A stretch of DNA of 64,000 nt from an uncultured Bryobacterales bacterium (GCA_951813605.1 OX638379.1:3590062-3654061), one strand, 5' to 3'. Counted from the first letter of the stretch, positions 6,723-16,564 are shown. The notes: generated by a model not told the origin, from the letters alone. Numbers and translations are program-made.

Positions 6723-7832
6723 TCATCCGAGGCGCTGCACGCGGCCCGATTCTGCGGCTTGGTAGCAGCCGAACACGGTCTCCAGGGCTCGCAGGCTATC
6801 GTCGACGGTGAGGGGAGGTTCCTCGAGGCCGGCGCTAGCCCGTGCGCAGGCCTTTACGAAGGGCGTGTACCCGGAGGGTCCCGGGAACTCGTCGATCTGA
6901 TGAATGCGGGGATTCTGCTCCTTGCGGCTGTACCAGGAGAGCGGGAGACCGCCGTGCTTTCTGATTTCGAGCCAGCCTTCCGAACCCCAAACCTTGATGT
7001 GGGAATGGTACCCCCGATCGAGATAGTAGCCCGAAGTCATCGTTCCGAAAGCGCCGTTCGCGAACTTCATTGCGATGGCGGCGGAGTCTTCCACATCGAG
7101 AGGCTGGCCGCCGACCACGCCCGTGAATCCCGCGACTTCGACCACTTTTGAGCCCGTCAGGAATGTCGCGAGGTCGAGCCAGTGGATCCCCAGCCAAATC
7201 AGGTGGCCGCCTCCGCCGCGCGCTTTCTTGGCGTACCAGGTCTCGTGGTAGGCGGGGCGGGTTAGGCGGGTTTGGTCGGCGATAAGATGCGCCTCGAGAC
7301 CGTAGATTTCGCCCATCATGCCTTCGCGGATCAGCCGTCGAGCCTCGCGGACTTCCGGATTGAGGCGATTCGCAAGTGCCAGCATCAGATGCAATTCATT
7401 CGCTTTCGCGAGCTCGTGGAGTCGCTCGAAGTCCTCAATGCGAACGCACGCCGGCTTTTCGGCCATGACATGGCAGCCCGCCTCGAGCGCGACCTCGATC
7501 GCCGGCGGCGCAAGCGCAGCCTCCATGCTGACGAGGGCCATAGCGGGCCTTTGTTCCCTCACGAGGGTCGCCGGCTCTTCGTACACGGCGCTGAGCTTCC
7601 CTCCCAGAGCCTCCCGGGCGTCGGCGACGTTTTGCCCGCCCGGGTCCGACAGCGACACGGCAGCCACTTCGTCCGCTGCAGCGAGCGCTGTGAAGTAGGC
7701 GCCCAGGTGGGCGCCGCCAGCGTGCGTGATCACGCCCACCTCGATTCCTCCACGCGCTGCCGCCGCGACTGCAGCGGCAGGCAGGAAGGCGGCCCCGGCC
7801 CCTAATACCTTGGCAAAGATTCTGCGTTGCAT
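6723..7832 (-). CDS. exported Gfo/Idh/MocA-family oxidoreductase, 369 aa
   Basis: An N-terminal Arg-Arg leader (MQRRIFAKVLGAGAAFLPAAAVAAAA) suggests export. A Rossmann segment follows (EVGVITHAGGAHLGAYFTAL), then the MAEKPAC motif around residue 130 that carries the conserved EKP of the family, and a C-terminal alpha/beta domain with GGHLIWLGIHWLD. These enzymes oxidise or epimerise sugars and polyols with NAD(P); exported members are common in sugar-degrading acidobacteria and planctomycetes. The substrate is unknown. The start at 7832 is chosen over upstream frames because of the leader and GGAG about 10 nt upstream. It lies 31 nt downstream of a second, longer family member, so the two probably form an operon. 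Confidence 0.87.
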   Translation of the reverse strand: MQRRIFAKVLGAGAAFLPAAAVAAAARGGIEVGVITHAGGAHLGAYFTALAAADEVAAVSLSDPGGQNVADAREALGGKLSAVYEEPATLVREQRPAMALVSMEAALAPPAIEVALEAGCHVMAEKPACVRIEDFERLHELAKANELHLMLALANRLNPEVREARRLIREGMMGEIYGLEAHLIADQTRLTRPAYHETWYAKKARGGGGHLIWLGIHWLDLATFLTGSKVVEVAGFTGVVGGQPLDVEDSAAIAMKFANGAFGTMTSGYYLDRGYHSHIKVWGSEGWLEIRKHGGLPLSWYSRKEQNPRIHQIDEFPGPSGYTPFVKACARASAGLEEPPLTVDDSLRALETVFGCYQAAESGRVQRLG

Positions 7833-7863
7833 AGACTTCCCGCTCCTTATCGAATGACGCTCG

Positions 7864-9117
7864 CTAGCCGTCTTGGATCTGCTCGGTCTCGGGATCGAAG
7901 GTCTGCCGTCTCCCACTCCAGAGGGCGTCTGTTGCCATGATGCACGCGATCGAGTGGCCGTAGCCGGCCTCGACGGGCGCATAGAGTGTGTCGCGGTCGC
8001 GCCGCCGCACCGCGTCGAGCCAATTCGCCATGTGGTGCAGCGTCCCTGGCTTCTCTGGAATCTCTTCCGCCGTGGCGAGAGCGTTCGGGTGTTCGCTGCC
8101 CTTCCCGGACACGCGCCAGACGTTCTCGACCTCGAGGATTCCCAGCGTGCCCATCACCCGGGTGGCGCTGCCGGCGGCGTTGCCGAGGCAGGTCGAATAG
8201 CTGGCCAGGAACTTCTTGGCGCCGCGCCCGTATTCGAGCGCAACCTCGATGGTGTCGGGGTTCTCGCGATAGTCATGGAAGTGATACAGGCCGCCGTGCG
8301 CTACAACGCTGCTCGGGTAAGGCTCCCCCGTCAGCATGTGAATCACGTCAACGCCGTGTGTCATCCATTGGTCGATGATCGCGCTCGAGAAGTCTCGAAA
8401 CAGTCGGAACGACCGGTAGATCTTGGGGTCGAAAGGGCGATAGGGCTTCCCCATCAGGAAGGCCTCCCAGTCGACGTCGCTTTCTTGCAAGGAATCCAGA
8501 TCTTCTTGCTTCTTGGCCCAGCGGTAAGGGCTGTAGGCGTTCCAGATGACATCCGCCTTGACGATGTCGCCGATGCGACCTTGCTTCATCATGTCCATGG
8601 TGGAGCGGTAGCGCGGGTAGCTTCGCCGTTGCGTGCCGATCTGGACAATCCGGTCCGATTTCTCTACCGCCGCCAGCGCTTCGTTGGTCTCCGAAAGAAC
8701 GTTTCCCATCGGTTTCTCGCAGTAGACGTCCTTGCCGGCTTCCACGGCGGCCTTCAGCATCTTGGCATGCTGGTGATCGGGGGTGGCGATGATCACCGCG
8801 TCGATCTCTGGATCGGCGAGCAGTTCTTCGAAACGACGATAGGACTTCGGTCGCGCACCGTATGATTCGGAGACCAACTTGGCCGCCGCTTCCAGCCGCT
8901 GATTCCAGATGTCGCACACGGCCGTGACTCGGGCTCTGTAGTTACTGCCGAACTCGATGCACTCCTTCATTACCTGCGTACCCCGTCCGCCGGGGCCGAT
9001 CACGCCCACCTGGATCACGTCGTTGGCGCCTGGGGACTGTCCGACGGCAGTCTGCCCCGCTGCGGCTAGTGCCCAGCCGGTGGCTGACGAAGCGCTAAGA
9101 AAGTGACGTCGATTCAT
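7864..9117 (-). CDS. exported Gfo/Idh/MocA-family oxidoreductase, 417 aa
   Basis: The leader MNRRHFLSASSATGWALAAAG is twin-arginine-like. The Rossmann motif is VGVIGPGGRGTQVMKE, the conserved EKP is in DVYCEKPMGNVLSE, and the C-terminal part has the DQWMTHGVDVIHMLTG block that places the substrate-binding histidine. The DVYCEKP and RRSYPRYR signatures are typical of the large acidobacterial and planctomycete group of unknown substrate. An upstream Met at 9132, preceded by GAGG, is an alternative start. The gene is co-oriented with the shorter Gfo/Idh gene downstream, and related in type to the one cut at the right edge of the window (63420-64000). Confidence 0.88.
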   Translation of the reverse strand: MNRRHFLSASSATGWALAAAGQTAVGQSPGANDVIQVGVIGPGGRGTQVMKECIEFGSNYRARVTAVCDIWNQRLEAAAKLVSESYGARPKSYRRFEELLADPEIDAVIIATPDHQHAKMLKAAVEAGKDVYCEKPMGNVLSETNEALAAVEKSDRIVQIGTQRRSYPRYRSTMDMMKQGRIGDIVKADVIWNAYSPYRWAKKQEDLDSLQESDVDWEAFLMGKPYRPFDPKIYRSFRLFRDFSSAIIDQWMTHGVDVIHMLTGEPYPSSVVAHGGLYHFHDYRENPDTIEVALEYGRGAKKFLASYSTCLGNAAGSATRVMGTLGILEVENVWRVSGKGSEHPNALATAEEIPEKPGTLHHMANWLDAVRRRDRDTLYAPVEAGYGHSIACIMATDALWSGRRQTFDPETEQIQDG

Positions 9118-9337
9118 CTGAGAGTCTTCCATCGTTACCTCTACGGCAGGAGTATACCGTCGCGGGCGGAATGCTGCCCGAGACCTCGACCGACAGCACG
9201 TCCGGCGTCCGCGCAGGACGTAAGATTCGCTGCGCTCGGAAACTCGACAGCACACTGGATCCATCGTCCAACGCGTCTCACCTCACAGCCGTCAAACTAT
9301 GTTCCGGCCGCGGGGTTCGACCATGGGCACGAACATT

Positions 9338-10285
9338 CTAAGGCGATTGGCGGCTCGTGATTTCGAGAAAGAACTCGACCGCTCGCCGTCGAAATTTCTC
9401 CCATTCCGCGACATGGGCCGGTGCGGTCGGGCCGTGCGGGCTCCGCGGCCATTCGGCCCTGATTTCGTAGCCCGCCTCCTTCAGGCTCGCGGCGAACTCC
9501 CGAGCGATCGCGTAACGCGTGTCGAGTGTGCCGCACATGACATGGAAAGGGATTCGTTCGGCCCCCGGCTTCGCGGGCAAGCCCGCAACCGGCGCAACGG
9601 CCCGCGGATCGAAGTTCCCACGCCACCTTTGTTGAAGATCGCTCAGGTCGATCGAGGCGAGGAACGCTCCGGGATCCTTGATCTCGCCGCGGCCTTCCAT
9701 CAAGAAACGACCGTCTGGGGTGGTCCAGCTCCCGGAGGCCTGAGGCGCGCAGGCGAAAACGAGCTCGGGATTTCGCAGGGCAAAGCGGTGCGAGAATTGG
9801 CCTCCGCGCGAGTAGCCGGCCAAGAGGATTCTCTCCCGAAGTCTGTGGGCTGACCTCATGTCGGCGATAACGGCCTCCAGGAACTCGTCTTCGCCAAGAC
9901 TGGGAAAGCGCACGGCCGCGGCGTTTGTTTGATGGAAGGTCGGAGTGACCACGACAGCCTCAAGGCCGAGTTTGTCCGCCCAGTGACCGTAGCGGCCGAC
10001 ACGCGGCTCCGCTCCGTTGCCTCCGCCGCCGTGAGCTGCCACCAAGAGCCAGTACGTCTTGCGATGTTCGTAGTCCCGAGGCAGTTGAACGAAATATTCC
10101 CGCTCCGCTCCGTTGAACAAAACGGTCTTCCTTGTCCGCTTGGTTGTCGGGTCGCCCTTGGCAAGCAGTCGCCGGACTTCTTGGCGCGCGTCCTGCGCGC
10201 GCATGATGGACGCCGAAACGAGGCAGGTTCCCGCTACGAGGCCGATTGCGGCCAACGAAGCAAGATGCGCTCGGGAGGATGCCAC
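9338..10285 (-). CDS. secreted alpha/beta-hydrolase, PHB-depolymerase/feruloyl-esterase type, 315 aa
   Basis: A signal peptide (HLASLAAIGLVAGTCLVSASI) precedes an alpha/beta-hydrolase fold. Visible elements are the oxyanion-hole HGGGG (residues 85-89), the nucleophile elbow GYSRGG (Ser159), and candidate Asp in GTLDTRY and His in SPHGPTAP. This is the arrangement of LpqC/PhaZ-like esterases acting on polyesters or on acyl groups of polysaccharides. Among sulfatases and glycosidases, an ester-removing role on glycans is plausible but inferred. It is co-oriented with the aldose-epimerase-like gene 22 nt upstream. Confidence 0.8.
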   Translation of the reverse strand: MASSRAHLASLAAIGLVAGTCLVSASIMRAQDARQEVRRLLAKGDPTTKRTRKTVLFNGAEREYFVQLPRDYEHRKTYWLLVAAHGGGGNGAEPRVGRYGHWADKLGLEAVVVTPTFHQTNAAAVRFPSLGEDEFLEAVIADMRSAHRLRERILLAGYSRGGQFSHRFALRNPELVFACAPQASGSWTTPDGRFLMEGRGEIKDPGAFLASIDLSDLQQRWRGNFDPRAVAPVAGLPAKPGAERIPFHVMCGTLDTRYAIAREFAASLKEAGYEIRAEWPRSPHGPTAPAHVAEWEKFRRRAVEFFLEITSRQSP

Positions 10286-10307
10286 CTTCTACCAGTGTGC
10301 CCGGCGG

Positions 10308-11276
10308 TCAGTCCAGGGTGTAGAACTCGTACCGGATCGACCAGCGATCGGCTTGGCCGGACGCTATCTTCAAGTCGATGAACGGCTCCGGGCACAGCGT
10401 CGTCCGCGGCGACCAGAACTGCAGCTTGGCCAACGGCTTGTCGGTCGAGACGCGCACGCCGGCCTTGACCTTGCGGTTCTCGATCGCGAATGCATGATCA
10501 TCAGGCGTGTCGCCGTATCCGCTTAGCAGCGTAAAGACGCTCTCGTCCGGCGGCAGTTGCTTTTCGAACCGCAACTGCCGCCTGCTGACGCCTACGTAGC
10601 CCTGCATCTCGCGGTCTGCGGTCAGCTCAAAGGGAAACGTCACCGTGAAGTCCGGGCCGGTGGGCTGGTTGTCGACCACAAAGAAGTTGTGGTTATATAC
10701 GTTCGTCGCGATTGCCTTGCGGCCGGTGTTCTCGAGGGTATGGTCGATGACAAGCTCCGGCCGGCCCGGCGTCAGAGTCAGGCGCTTCGTTAGACGGTAC
10801 CCGTAGCCAAGAGTTGGCTCGGCAACTTCCTGCGTGAACTGAATCCAGTTGGCCCCTCGCCGAATCGTCCACTTGCCCGGGTCGACCACGCTGTAGCTGT
10901 GCCTCCAACGGTAGTCGTCTTCCTCGGGCTTTTCGACGACGCCCACTCCGATGCGAAGGAAGCGGTCCCCGCCATCGTCATAGCCGAGCCCTTTGTTGTT
11001 GGTGCGGTACTCCTCTACAGGGCCGGTGATGCGGTCGTGGAGATACGGATCGTCGGAATCCTGCCACTCTCCAAAATACTGGTGCCCGGCGTACTCCAAG
11101 CTATGTATCGCGCCTGACCAGTCAAAGCGCGTCCCGCGGTAGTATCCCTTCTCGGGATCCGGCAGGTACACTCGCGCCTCGATTAGTTCATTCGCGAACG
11201 GCGCGGAGGGATGATCGGCGGCCCAACCGCCATGAGCGAGCGTGAGGACGGCGACTGCGAGTGCGAGGAGACGCAT
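10308..11276 (-). CDS. secreted aldose-1-epimerase (galactose mutarotase)-like protein, 322 aa
   Basis: A signal peptide (MRLLALAVAVLTLAHGGWA) is followed by an all-beta galactose-mutarotase-like fold: GTRFDWSGAIHSLEYAGHQYFGEW near the N-terminus, ELVIDHTLENTGRKAI in the middle, NVYNHNFFVVDNQPTGPDF around residue 195, and a C-terminal FIDLKIASGQADRWSIRYEFYTL strand pair. The family interconverts sugar anomers, but members with signal peptides are poorly characterised, and I do not see the full catalytic His/Glu set of GalM. It sits between a sulfatase and an esterase on the same strand. Confidence 0.75.
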   Translation of the reverse strand: MRLLALAVAVLTLAHGGWAADHPSAPFANELIEARVYLPDPEKGYYRGTRFDWSGAIHSLEYAGHQYFGEWQDSDDPYLHDRITGPVEEYRTNNKGLGYDDGGDRFLRIGVGVVEKPEEDDYRWRHSYSVVDPGKWTIRRGANWIQFTQEVAEPTLGYGYRLTKRLTLTPGRPELVIDHTLENTGRKAIATNVYNHNFFVVDNQPTGPDFTVTFPFELTADREMQGYVGVSRRQLRFEKQLPPDESVFTLLSGYGDTPDDHAFAIENRKVKAGVRVSTDKPLAKLQFWSPRTTLCPEPFIDLKIASGQADRWSIRYEFYTLD

Positions 11277-11318
11277 GAGCCAGATCTTAGCCCATCCTCG
11301 GATAGGCCGTTGTCCAAA

Positions 11319-12737
11319 TCATTCCCGACTCTCGGGCCAGGCGTATTGCGCTCTGCCCGCACCGGGATCTACGGGGCCGGGCGGCAGCGTCTTCTGCCAA
11401 GCCAGCAGTTGGTTGGACAGGCGCCGAACGACCCTCGGCTCGCGAGAAGCAAGATTGTCCGTCTCGCTCGGATCGTCGGGGATGTCGTAGAGCTCGAGCC
11501 GGCTGCGATCGGGATTCATCAGCAGTTTCCATCGACCGCTCCGAATCGCGAGCATCGGGCTCTTGTCCAGGACGTGTCCGTAGACCGGGAAACGGTTCTC
11601 CCACATCAACGGCCTGGACCGAGAGACGGGTTCACCTCGAAATGAGCTCGAAAGGTCTTCGCCCCGAATGTTCGGCGGCGCTTCGACGCCGGCGAGCTGG
11701 CAAACGGTTGGCAACCAATCGACTCCGCAAAACACGGTCTCCGAATTCACGGCATTCTCTGGCGCATGGCCTTGCCAGCGCACGATGAACGGCTCACGAA
11801 TCCCACCTTCGTACAGACTGCGCTTCAAACCGCGAAACGGTCCGGCTGACGAAGCGTTGCCATAGTGCGAAACAAACGGAATAAGACCGGATTCAGGGCC
11901 GTTGTCGCTCGAGAAGACCACCAAGGTGTTCTCACTGAGTCCCAACTCGTCCAGTCGATCGAGTATCCGGCCGACCTGCTTGTCGATGTAGGACAGGATG
12001 GAGTACCACACTTGCAGCGATCCGTAGTGCTCGCCCCAGCGGGGCGTGAGGTCTTCGTATTCCGCGAGCATCTCGTCGGTTGGATGGAGCGGCGAATGAG
12101 GATCATACAGCCAGGCGTTGATGTAGAAGGGCGCATCCCTGTGCCGCTCCATGAATTCGATGGCCGCATCGGCGATTTGAGCGCTTGAAGTGACGCGCCC
12201 GCCGGGTCCGGAGCGGCAGGCATCATACAGGTCGATGCCGTATTCCTGCGGCGCCGGCGCGCCGGTACGGCCGCCAAGGTGCCACTTCCCGAAGTGCGCA
12301 GTAGCGTAGCCAGCTTCCTGAAGCAGGCCAGTGACGGTGGGGATCTCCGGGTCGAGATAGTTGACGCAGCCCCTTTGCTTGTTCAGTTCCTCGCTAGCCA
12401 GGTAGTCGTGGATGCCGACCTCGCCGGGGAACTTGCCCGTCATGATGGCAGCTCGGCTCGGAGAGCACACACCAGAGGCGACATAGAACTGTGTAAACAG
12501 CGTCCCTTCCCTCGCCATCCGGTCAATGTGGGGAGTCTTGAGGTCGCCGCGAACGATCCAGCCTCCGTGTGCGTTGACGCTGCGGTGGCCGTAGGCCGGC
12601 AGGTCCCCCCAGCCGAGATCGTCACAGAAGACGAAGATGAAGTTCGGCGGGCGCTCGGCCGCCAGGCCGGTCGCCGGGACCGTCGTCAAAAGCTTGAGGG
12701 CGTCCCGCCGAGTCACGGCACTTCTTTCCTCCGCCAT
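11319..12737 (-). CDS. sulfatase (formylglycine-dependent), 472 aa
   Basis: An N-terminal leader (MAEERSAVTRRDALKLLTTVPATGLA, Arg-Arg) suggests Tat export. The metal-binding NFIFVFCDDLGWGD block and the sulfatase signature CSPSRAAIMTG with Cys91 (the residue converted to formylglycine) are intact, followed by GYATAHFGKWHLGG and FSSDNGPES. It hydrolyses sulfate esters, here probably on a polysaccharide. The cysteine form needs a formylglycine-generating enzyme, which is not in this window. The start at 12737 is chosen for the leader; the upstream frame has no such feature. It is co-oriented with the epimerase-like gene downstream. Confidence 0.9.
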   Translation of the reverse strand: MAEERSAVTRRDALKLLTTVPATGLAAERPPNFIFVFCDDLGWGDLPAYGHRSVNAHGGWIVRGDLKTPHIDRMAREGTLFTQFYVASGVCSPSRAAIMTGKFPGEVGIHDYLASEELNKQRGCVNYLDPEIPTVTGLLQEAGYATAHFGKWHLGGRTGAPAPQEYGIDLYDACRSGPGGRVTSSAQIADAAIEFMERHRDAPFYINAWLYDPHSPLHPTDEMLAEYEDLTPRWGEHYGSLQVWYSILSYIDKQVGRILDRLDELGLSENTLVVFSSDNGPESGLIPFVSHYGNASSAGPFRGLKRSLYEGGIREPFIVRWQGHAPENAVNSETVFCGVDWLPTVCQLAGVEAPPNIRGEDLSSSFRGEPVSRSRPLMWENRFPVYGHVLDKSPMLAIRSGRWKLLMNPDRSRLELYDIPDDPSETDNLASREPRVVRRLSNQLLAWQKTLPPGPVDPGAGRAQYAWPESRE

Positions 12738-13147
12738 TGCGACGCCTATCCTACCCTGTCCGTGATCGGGCCCTTGCGAGGGGAGAGAACCGGGCCTGGC
12801 CTCCGGGCTCGTGCCGATCCCCTGCCTCGCTGCGTCGCTGCAGGGCTCCAAGGCTGCGGCCGCCCCGGACAAACGCTTCCAGCGCTTGCTCGGCGAAAAC
12901 TGATTGCCACCTAACAGCCCGTCGACCCAATCCCGACCAATCGATGGGGCTCAGCTCTCAGTCCAGGCCGAACTCCAATGCGGTTGGCGCCGGCACGGCA
13001 TTGCCGGCCATCAACGACTCCTTCGCTGGGGAGGCTCCCAACCTCGGCGCCCTCGAGTCCGGCCGGCAAGAGCCGCGCTGCGGTCCCTGCCGCATTCCAT
13101 GGCAGCCATCGCACCGGTTGAAGGCGATTCGTTGGAGGGCGGGCCCG
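12738..13147. other. intergenic stretch, nothing recognised
   Basis: The 410 bases between the sulfatase start and the EEP hydrolase stop hold no ORF with a recognisable domain, no promoter I can support and no structured RNA that I can see. Confidence 0.4.
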
Positions 13148-13978
13148 CTACTGGCTAGCCAAGACGGCAAACACGGGATAGTGATCCGACGGGTAGCGGC
13201 CGTCAAGGTTGAAGTCCACTGTTTCCACGCTGGTTGCCCGCCAATTGCCACGATAGAGGATCCAGTCGATGCGGCGGCCCTCGCGGTTCCCAGTCCACCT
13301 CGACGACGTGGTTGCGGGTCCTGATCGCTCCTTGGAAGACTCCCATGCGTCAATCAGTTCCGCACTGAGAAGGTCGTGCACATCGCTGTCTGCCGAGGAG
13401 TTGAAGTCGCCCATCACGATCAGCTTGGCGAAGGCCGGCACGCGCCGACGGAGGTCCTCGACGATGACCTTCGCGCATTCGAGGCGGGCCGCTGCGTCCT
13501 GCCGGCGGTGCGGGAAATGAGTGTTGTAAAGATAGAATTCCTGGCCTTCCAGATCACGGAAGCGCGCCCAGGTGACCATTCGCGGTAGCGAGACGTCCCA
13601 CGACATGCTGGCGGCCTTGCGGGGGTTTTCCGAAAGCCAGAAGTTCCCCGACTCGACAACGAAGAGACGGTCCCGCTTGTAGAAGATGCCCATGTGCTCG
13701 TTGTCGTGATTACCTCGCCGACTGATGCCAAACCACTCATATTCGGGAAGCTTGTCGGCGATGTAGTTGCCTTGGGAGTAGAACAGTTCCTGCGTGCCGA
13801 GGACGTCAGGCTGGTATTTGCGGATCGTGTCCACCAGGATGTCCTTGCGGTTTTCCCAAACGTTTTCGCCGTCATCGGGGCTTGGAAAGCGGACGTTGAA
13901 TGTCATCACCCCCAGCGGGCCCGCCTGGGCCAACGACGCCAGGGCGAGCGCCGAGACCAGAATCGCTCGAATCACCAT
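13148..13978 (-). CDS. secreted endonuclease/exonuclease/phosphatase-family hydrolase, 276 aa
   Basis: After a signal peptide (MVIRAILVSALALASLAQA) all EEP-fold motifs are present: VMTFNVR (Asn), VLGTQE (Glu ligand), YLYNTHFPHR (His), MGDFNS (Asp and Asn) and the C-terminal SDHYPV (Asp-His). The metal-dependent active site therefore looks complete. The family includes nucleases, phosphatases and sphingomyelinases; short exported versions with this pattern are usually annotated only as EEP-family proteins, and the substrate is unknown. The gene diverges from the propeller gene at 14071, with about 90 bases between the starts. Confidence 0.87.
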   Translation of the reverse strand: MVIRAILVSALALASLAQAGPLGVMTFNVRFPSPDDGENVWENRKDILVDTIRKYQPDVLGTQELFYSQGNYIADKLPEYEWFGISRRGNHDNEHMGIFYKRDRLFVVESGNFWLSENPRKAASMSWDVSLPRMVTWARFRDLEGQEFYLYNTHFPHRRQDAAARLECAKVIVEDLRRRVPAFAKLIVMGDFNSSADSDVHDLLSAELIDAWESSKERSGPATTSSRWTGNREGRRIDWILYRGNWRATSVETVDFNLDGRYPSDHYPVFAVLASQ

Positions 13979-14070
13979 CTCTTGAGTTTGGCATGCCACA
14001 AGGCAGATCAGGGACCGAGCGAGCTTCGACGCGATCTGTCTTAACGAAACGCTCTGGCCCAGCCTTCGGA

Positions 14071-15342
14071 ATGACCCTCCTCATGAACCCTGATACCCTT
14101 TCTTGCGTGTCTTGGAGCGCTTGCACGATCGCACTCACGCTGTGTTTTCTCTCGGTCGCGAGGGCAGAGCATTGGCCCGGCTTTCGCGGCCCGACACGAC
14201 AGGGCGTGTCTTCCGAAAGTAACCTGCCCCTGCACTGGACGCAGGGGAGTAATGTGCTCTGGAAGACGCCAACGACCGGGAGCGCGTGGTCGTCGCCGAT
14301 CGTGTGGGGAGACCGCATCTTCCTAACGACCGCCGAAAATGGCGGCTCGTCCTGCCATGTGCTTTCTCTCGACGCCCGGACGGGAAGGGTCCTGTGGGAC
14401 GAGCACGTTTTCGACCAGCAGACGCTGATGAAGAGGCGGCAGAATTCCTATGCTTCGCCGACACCGGTTACCGACGGCCAGAGCGTGTTCGCGGTGTTCG
14501 CCGACGGCAGCATCGTCGCCCTCGATTTCGACGGCAACGTGCTGTGGCGGAATCGCGGCTTCGATTTCTTTTCCGAGCATGGCCTCGGAGCTTCACCTAT
14601 CCTCCACAAGGACCTGCTCATCATGGCGTTCGATCCTTCCAGCCGTACGGGCCGCGAGGAAAAGATCGGCTGGAAGGTTCCCTGGGAGGGCGCTGCAATA
14701 TGGGCGCTGGATAAAGAGACAGGCCAGCTCGTCTGGCAAGCAAAGCGCGGGCTTTCGCGGCTGGCCCACGTCACTCCCAACCTCATGCAAGTCGATGGAA
14801 TGGCACAGCTCATCTCGGCAGCGGGCGACGTGATTCAGGGCTTTGACCCGGATACCGGCAAGCGGCTCTGGTCCGTGTACGCCCAGGGCGAAGGCGTGGT
14901 GCCCTCGATCGTTGTCGGGGGCGGGCTGGCATACTCCATCTCGGGATTCGAGGCGACCGCAATCCGCGCGGTCGCTCCGGGCGGCAAGGTCGTTTGGGAG
15001 CAAACGCGCTCCGCATCGCACATTCCATCGATGATCTATGACGCCGGGCTCCTCTACAACATTCACGAGAATGGCGTGGCAACGTGCATGGACGCAGAAA
15101 CGGGCGAAGTCATGTGGCAGGAGCGCGTCGGCGGAACGCATTGGGCATCCCCTGTCCTGGCGGACGGGCGAATCTATTTCCTTTCGGAGGAGGGCGTGAC
15201 CACCGTGATCCACGCAGGTCGTGAATACAAGGAGCTAGCTCGCAACCGCTTGGACGAGCACACGCAAGCATCGATGGCGGTGTCCGACGGGCGCTTCTAC
15301 ATCCGCACCGCGAACTACCTTTGGGCGATCGGCTCCAACTGA
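14071..15342 (+). CDS. exported PQQ-type beta-propeller protein, 423 aa
   Basis: A hydrophobic leader (SCVSWSACTIALTLCFLSVARA) precedes EHWPGFRGPTRQGVS, the entry motif of PQQ-like quinoprotein propellers, and repeated LDARTGRVLWDEH / LDKETGQLVWQAK / MDAETGEVMWQER blades. It lacks the calcium/PQQ catalytic set of true alcohol dehydrogenases as far as I can see, so a structural or carrier role is as likely as an enzymatic one. Two more genes of this type lie at 36452 and 49964. The start at 14071 is uncertain because the frame is open to 13900 and the Shine-Dalgarno is poor; the leader decides it. Confidence 0.83.
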   Translation: MTLLMNPDTLSCVSWSACTIALTLCFLSVARAEHWPGFRGPTRQGVSSESNLPLHWTQGSNVLWKTPTTGSAWSSPIVWGDRIFLTTAENGGSSCHVLSLDARTGRVLWDEHVFDQQTLMKRRQNSYASPTPVTDGQSVFAVFADGSIVALDFDGNVLWRNRGFDFFSEHGLGASPILHKDLLIMAFDPSSRTGREEKIGWKVPWEGAAIWALDKETGQLVWQAKRGLSRLAHVTPNLMQVDGMAQLISAAGDVIQGFDPDTGKRLWSVYAQGEGVVPSIVVGGGLAYSISGFEATAIRAVAPGGKVVWEQTRSASHIPSMIYDAGLLYNIHENGVATCMDAETGEVMWQERVGGTHWASPVLADGRIYFLSEEGVTTVIHAGREYKELARNRLDEHTQASMAVSDGRFYIRTANYLWAIGSN

Positions 15343-15406
15343 AGCTGCAGGTCCGCAAAGGCCTCAATCCAACACTCCCCGCTGCGTTCAATCACGCTGG
15401 CTCCTC

Positions 15407-16564
15407 CTATGCGAACTCGCGGTTGATGACATCCCTCAGCGCCCGCATGTAGCCCACCGTGTAGGCTGTGCCGCTGTCGCCCATCGGCTTCATCCCGGGA
15501 ACATGATCGGGAACGATGACACCGTTGAAGTTTGCTTTTCGCAGCTCCCTAAGCGCTTGGATCATGTCGATGTAACCGTCGTCGACGAAGGTCTCGGTGA
15601 ACCGCGGCATGGGCTGGTCGACGTTGCGAAAGTGCACTTTGAAGATCCTTCCCTGGGGTGCGAATTCGCGGATCATCTCGATCACTGACTTGCCGGTGCT
15701 CTCGCCCCCCTCCGCCCACGTGCCCATGCAAAAGCAGAACCCGAAGTTTGGGCTGTCGGCGATCTCGAGAGCGCGCCTGTAGCCCTCGTAGTTCCGAAAC
15801 ACTCGCGCCACGCCGCCAAGGGATGGCAATGGCGGATCATCGGGGTGAAGACCGATGCGCACCCCGGCGTCTTCGGCAACCGGGACAACGGCATTCGCAA
15901 ACCTCGTAAACGACTTCCAGATCTCATCCTCCGAGTATCCGCGGTCGTGCGAGAGCGGAAAGCTTGTCGCTACGCTCGCATCAAAATGGCGCGCCCGCTG
16001 CCCGCGCGTCGGAACACGCGCCGTCACCCCGTAGCGCAGACGAAGATTCGCCATGTGGCCGTAGGTTGTGTACGGAATCCCCGCCCTGCCTGCGTCACGC
16101 AGGAATCGCTTGTACAATTCCAGCTTCTCCTCGATCCCGGAAAGCCCCAGGACGATGACTGGATCACAATGCAGCCCGACGACGTTGACGTTCAGCAAGC
16201 GCACGCCGCGTTCCTCCATCCGCTCCTTCATGCGAGCCATCCAGTCGTAGTTGACTTCCCCCAAGCGCGCCAGGACGCTGCCGTACTCAATGCCCGACAC
16301 GCGATAGAAATCAAAAACCTCCCGCTCGGGCCTGGCAGGAAAGCGATGACCGATCCCGATTCCAGCGCCAGCTGCAAAAGGGTCTGCTGGCGCCAATTGC
16401 ATGGGCTTTGTATCGGGTCGGTCCATCCAGTTCGCTGCCTCCGGCGCTTGTGTGCCCGGGATCAAGGGATCCCAGCGGTATTGCTGCTGAGCTGCAGCGG
16501 GCGCGAGTCGAATGGCAGCCCCAGCTAGCGCCGCGTTCCCCAAATCTCGTCTCGTCACTTTCAT
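15407..16564 (-). CDS. mannonate-dehydratase (UxuA)-like TIM-barrel protein, exported, 385 aa
   Basis: GGAGG 8 nt upstream fixes the start at 16564. The Arg-Arg leader (MKVTRRDLGNAALAGAAIRLAPAAAQ) suggests Tat export, unlike cytosolic UxuA. The barrel contains the family motif IGLHPDDPPLPSLGGVARVF, then NFGFCFCMGTWAEGG, KVHFRNVDQP and VPDHVPGM, which carry the metal ligands. UxuA dehydrates D-mannonate to 2-keto-3-deoxygluconate in glucuronate catabolism; exported relatives are uncharacterised and could act on another uronate or as isomerases. A second, more divergent member is at 56781. Confidence 0.8.
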   Translation of the reverse strand: MKVTRRDLGNAALAGAAIRLAPAAAQQQYRWDPLIPGTQAPEAANWMDRPDTKPMQLAPADPFAAGAGIGIGHRFPARPEREVFDFYRVSGIEYGSVLARLGEVNYDWMARMKERMEERGVRLLNVNVVGLHCDPVIVLGLSGIEEKLELYKRFLRDAGRAGIPYTTYGHMANLRLRYGVTARVPTRGQRARHFDASVATSFPLSHDRGYSEDEIWKSFTRFANAVVPVAEDAGVRIGLHPDDPPLPSLGGVARVFRNYEGYRRALEIADSPNFGFCFCMGTWAEGGESTGKSVIEMIREFAPQGRIFKVHFRNVDQPMPRFTETFVDDGYIDMIQALRELRKANFNGVIVPDHVPGMKPMGDSGTAYTVGYMRALRDVINREFA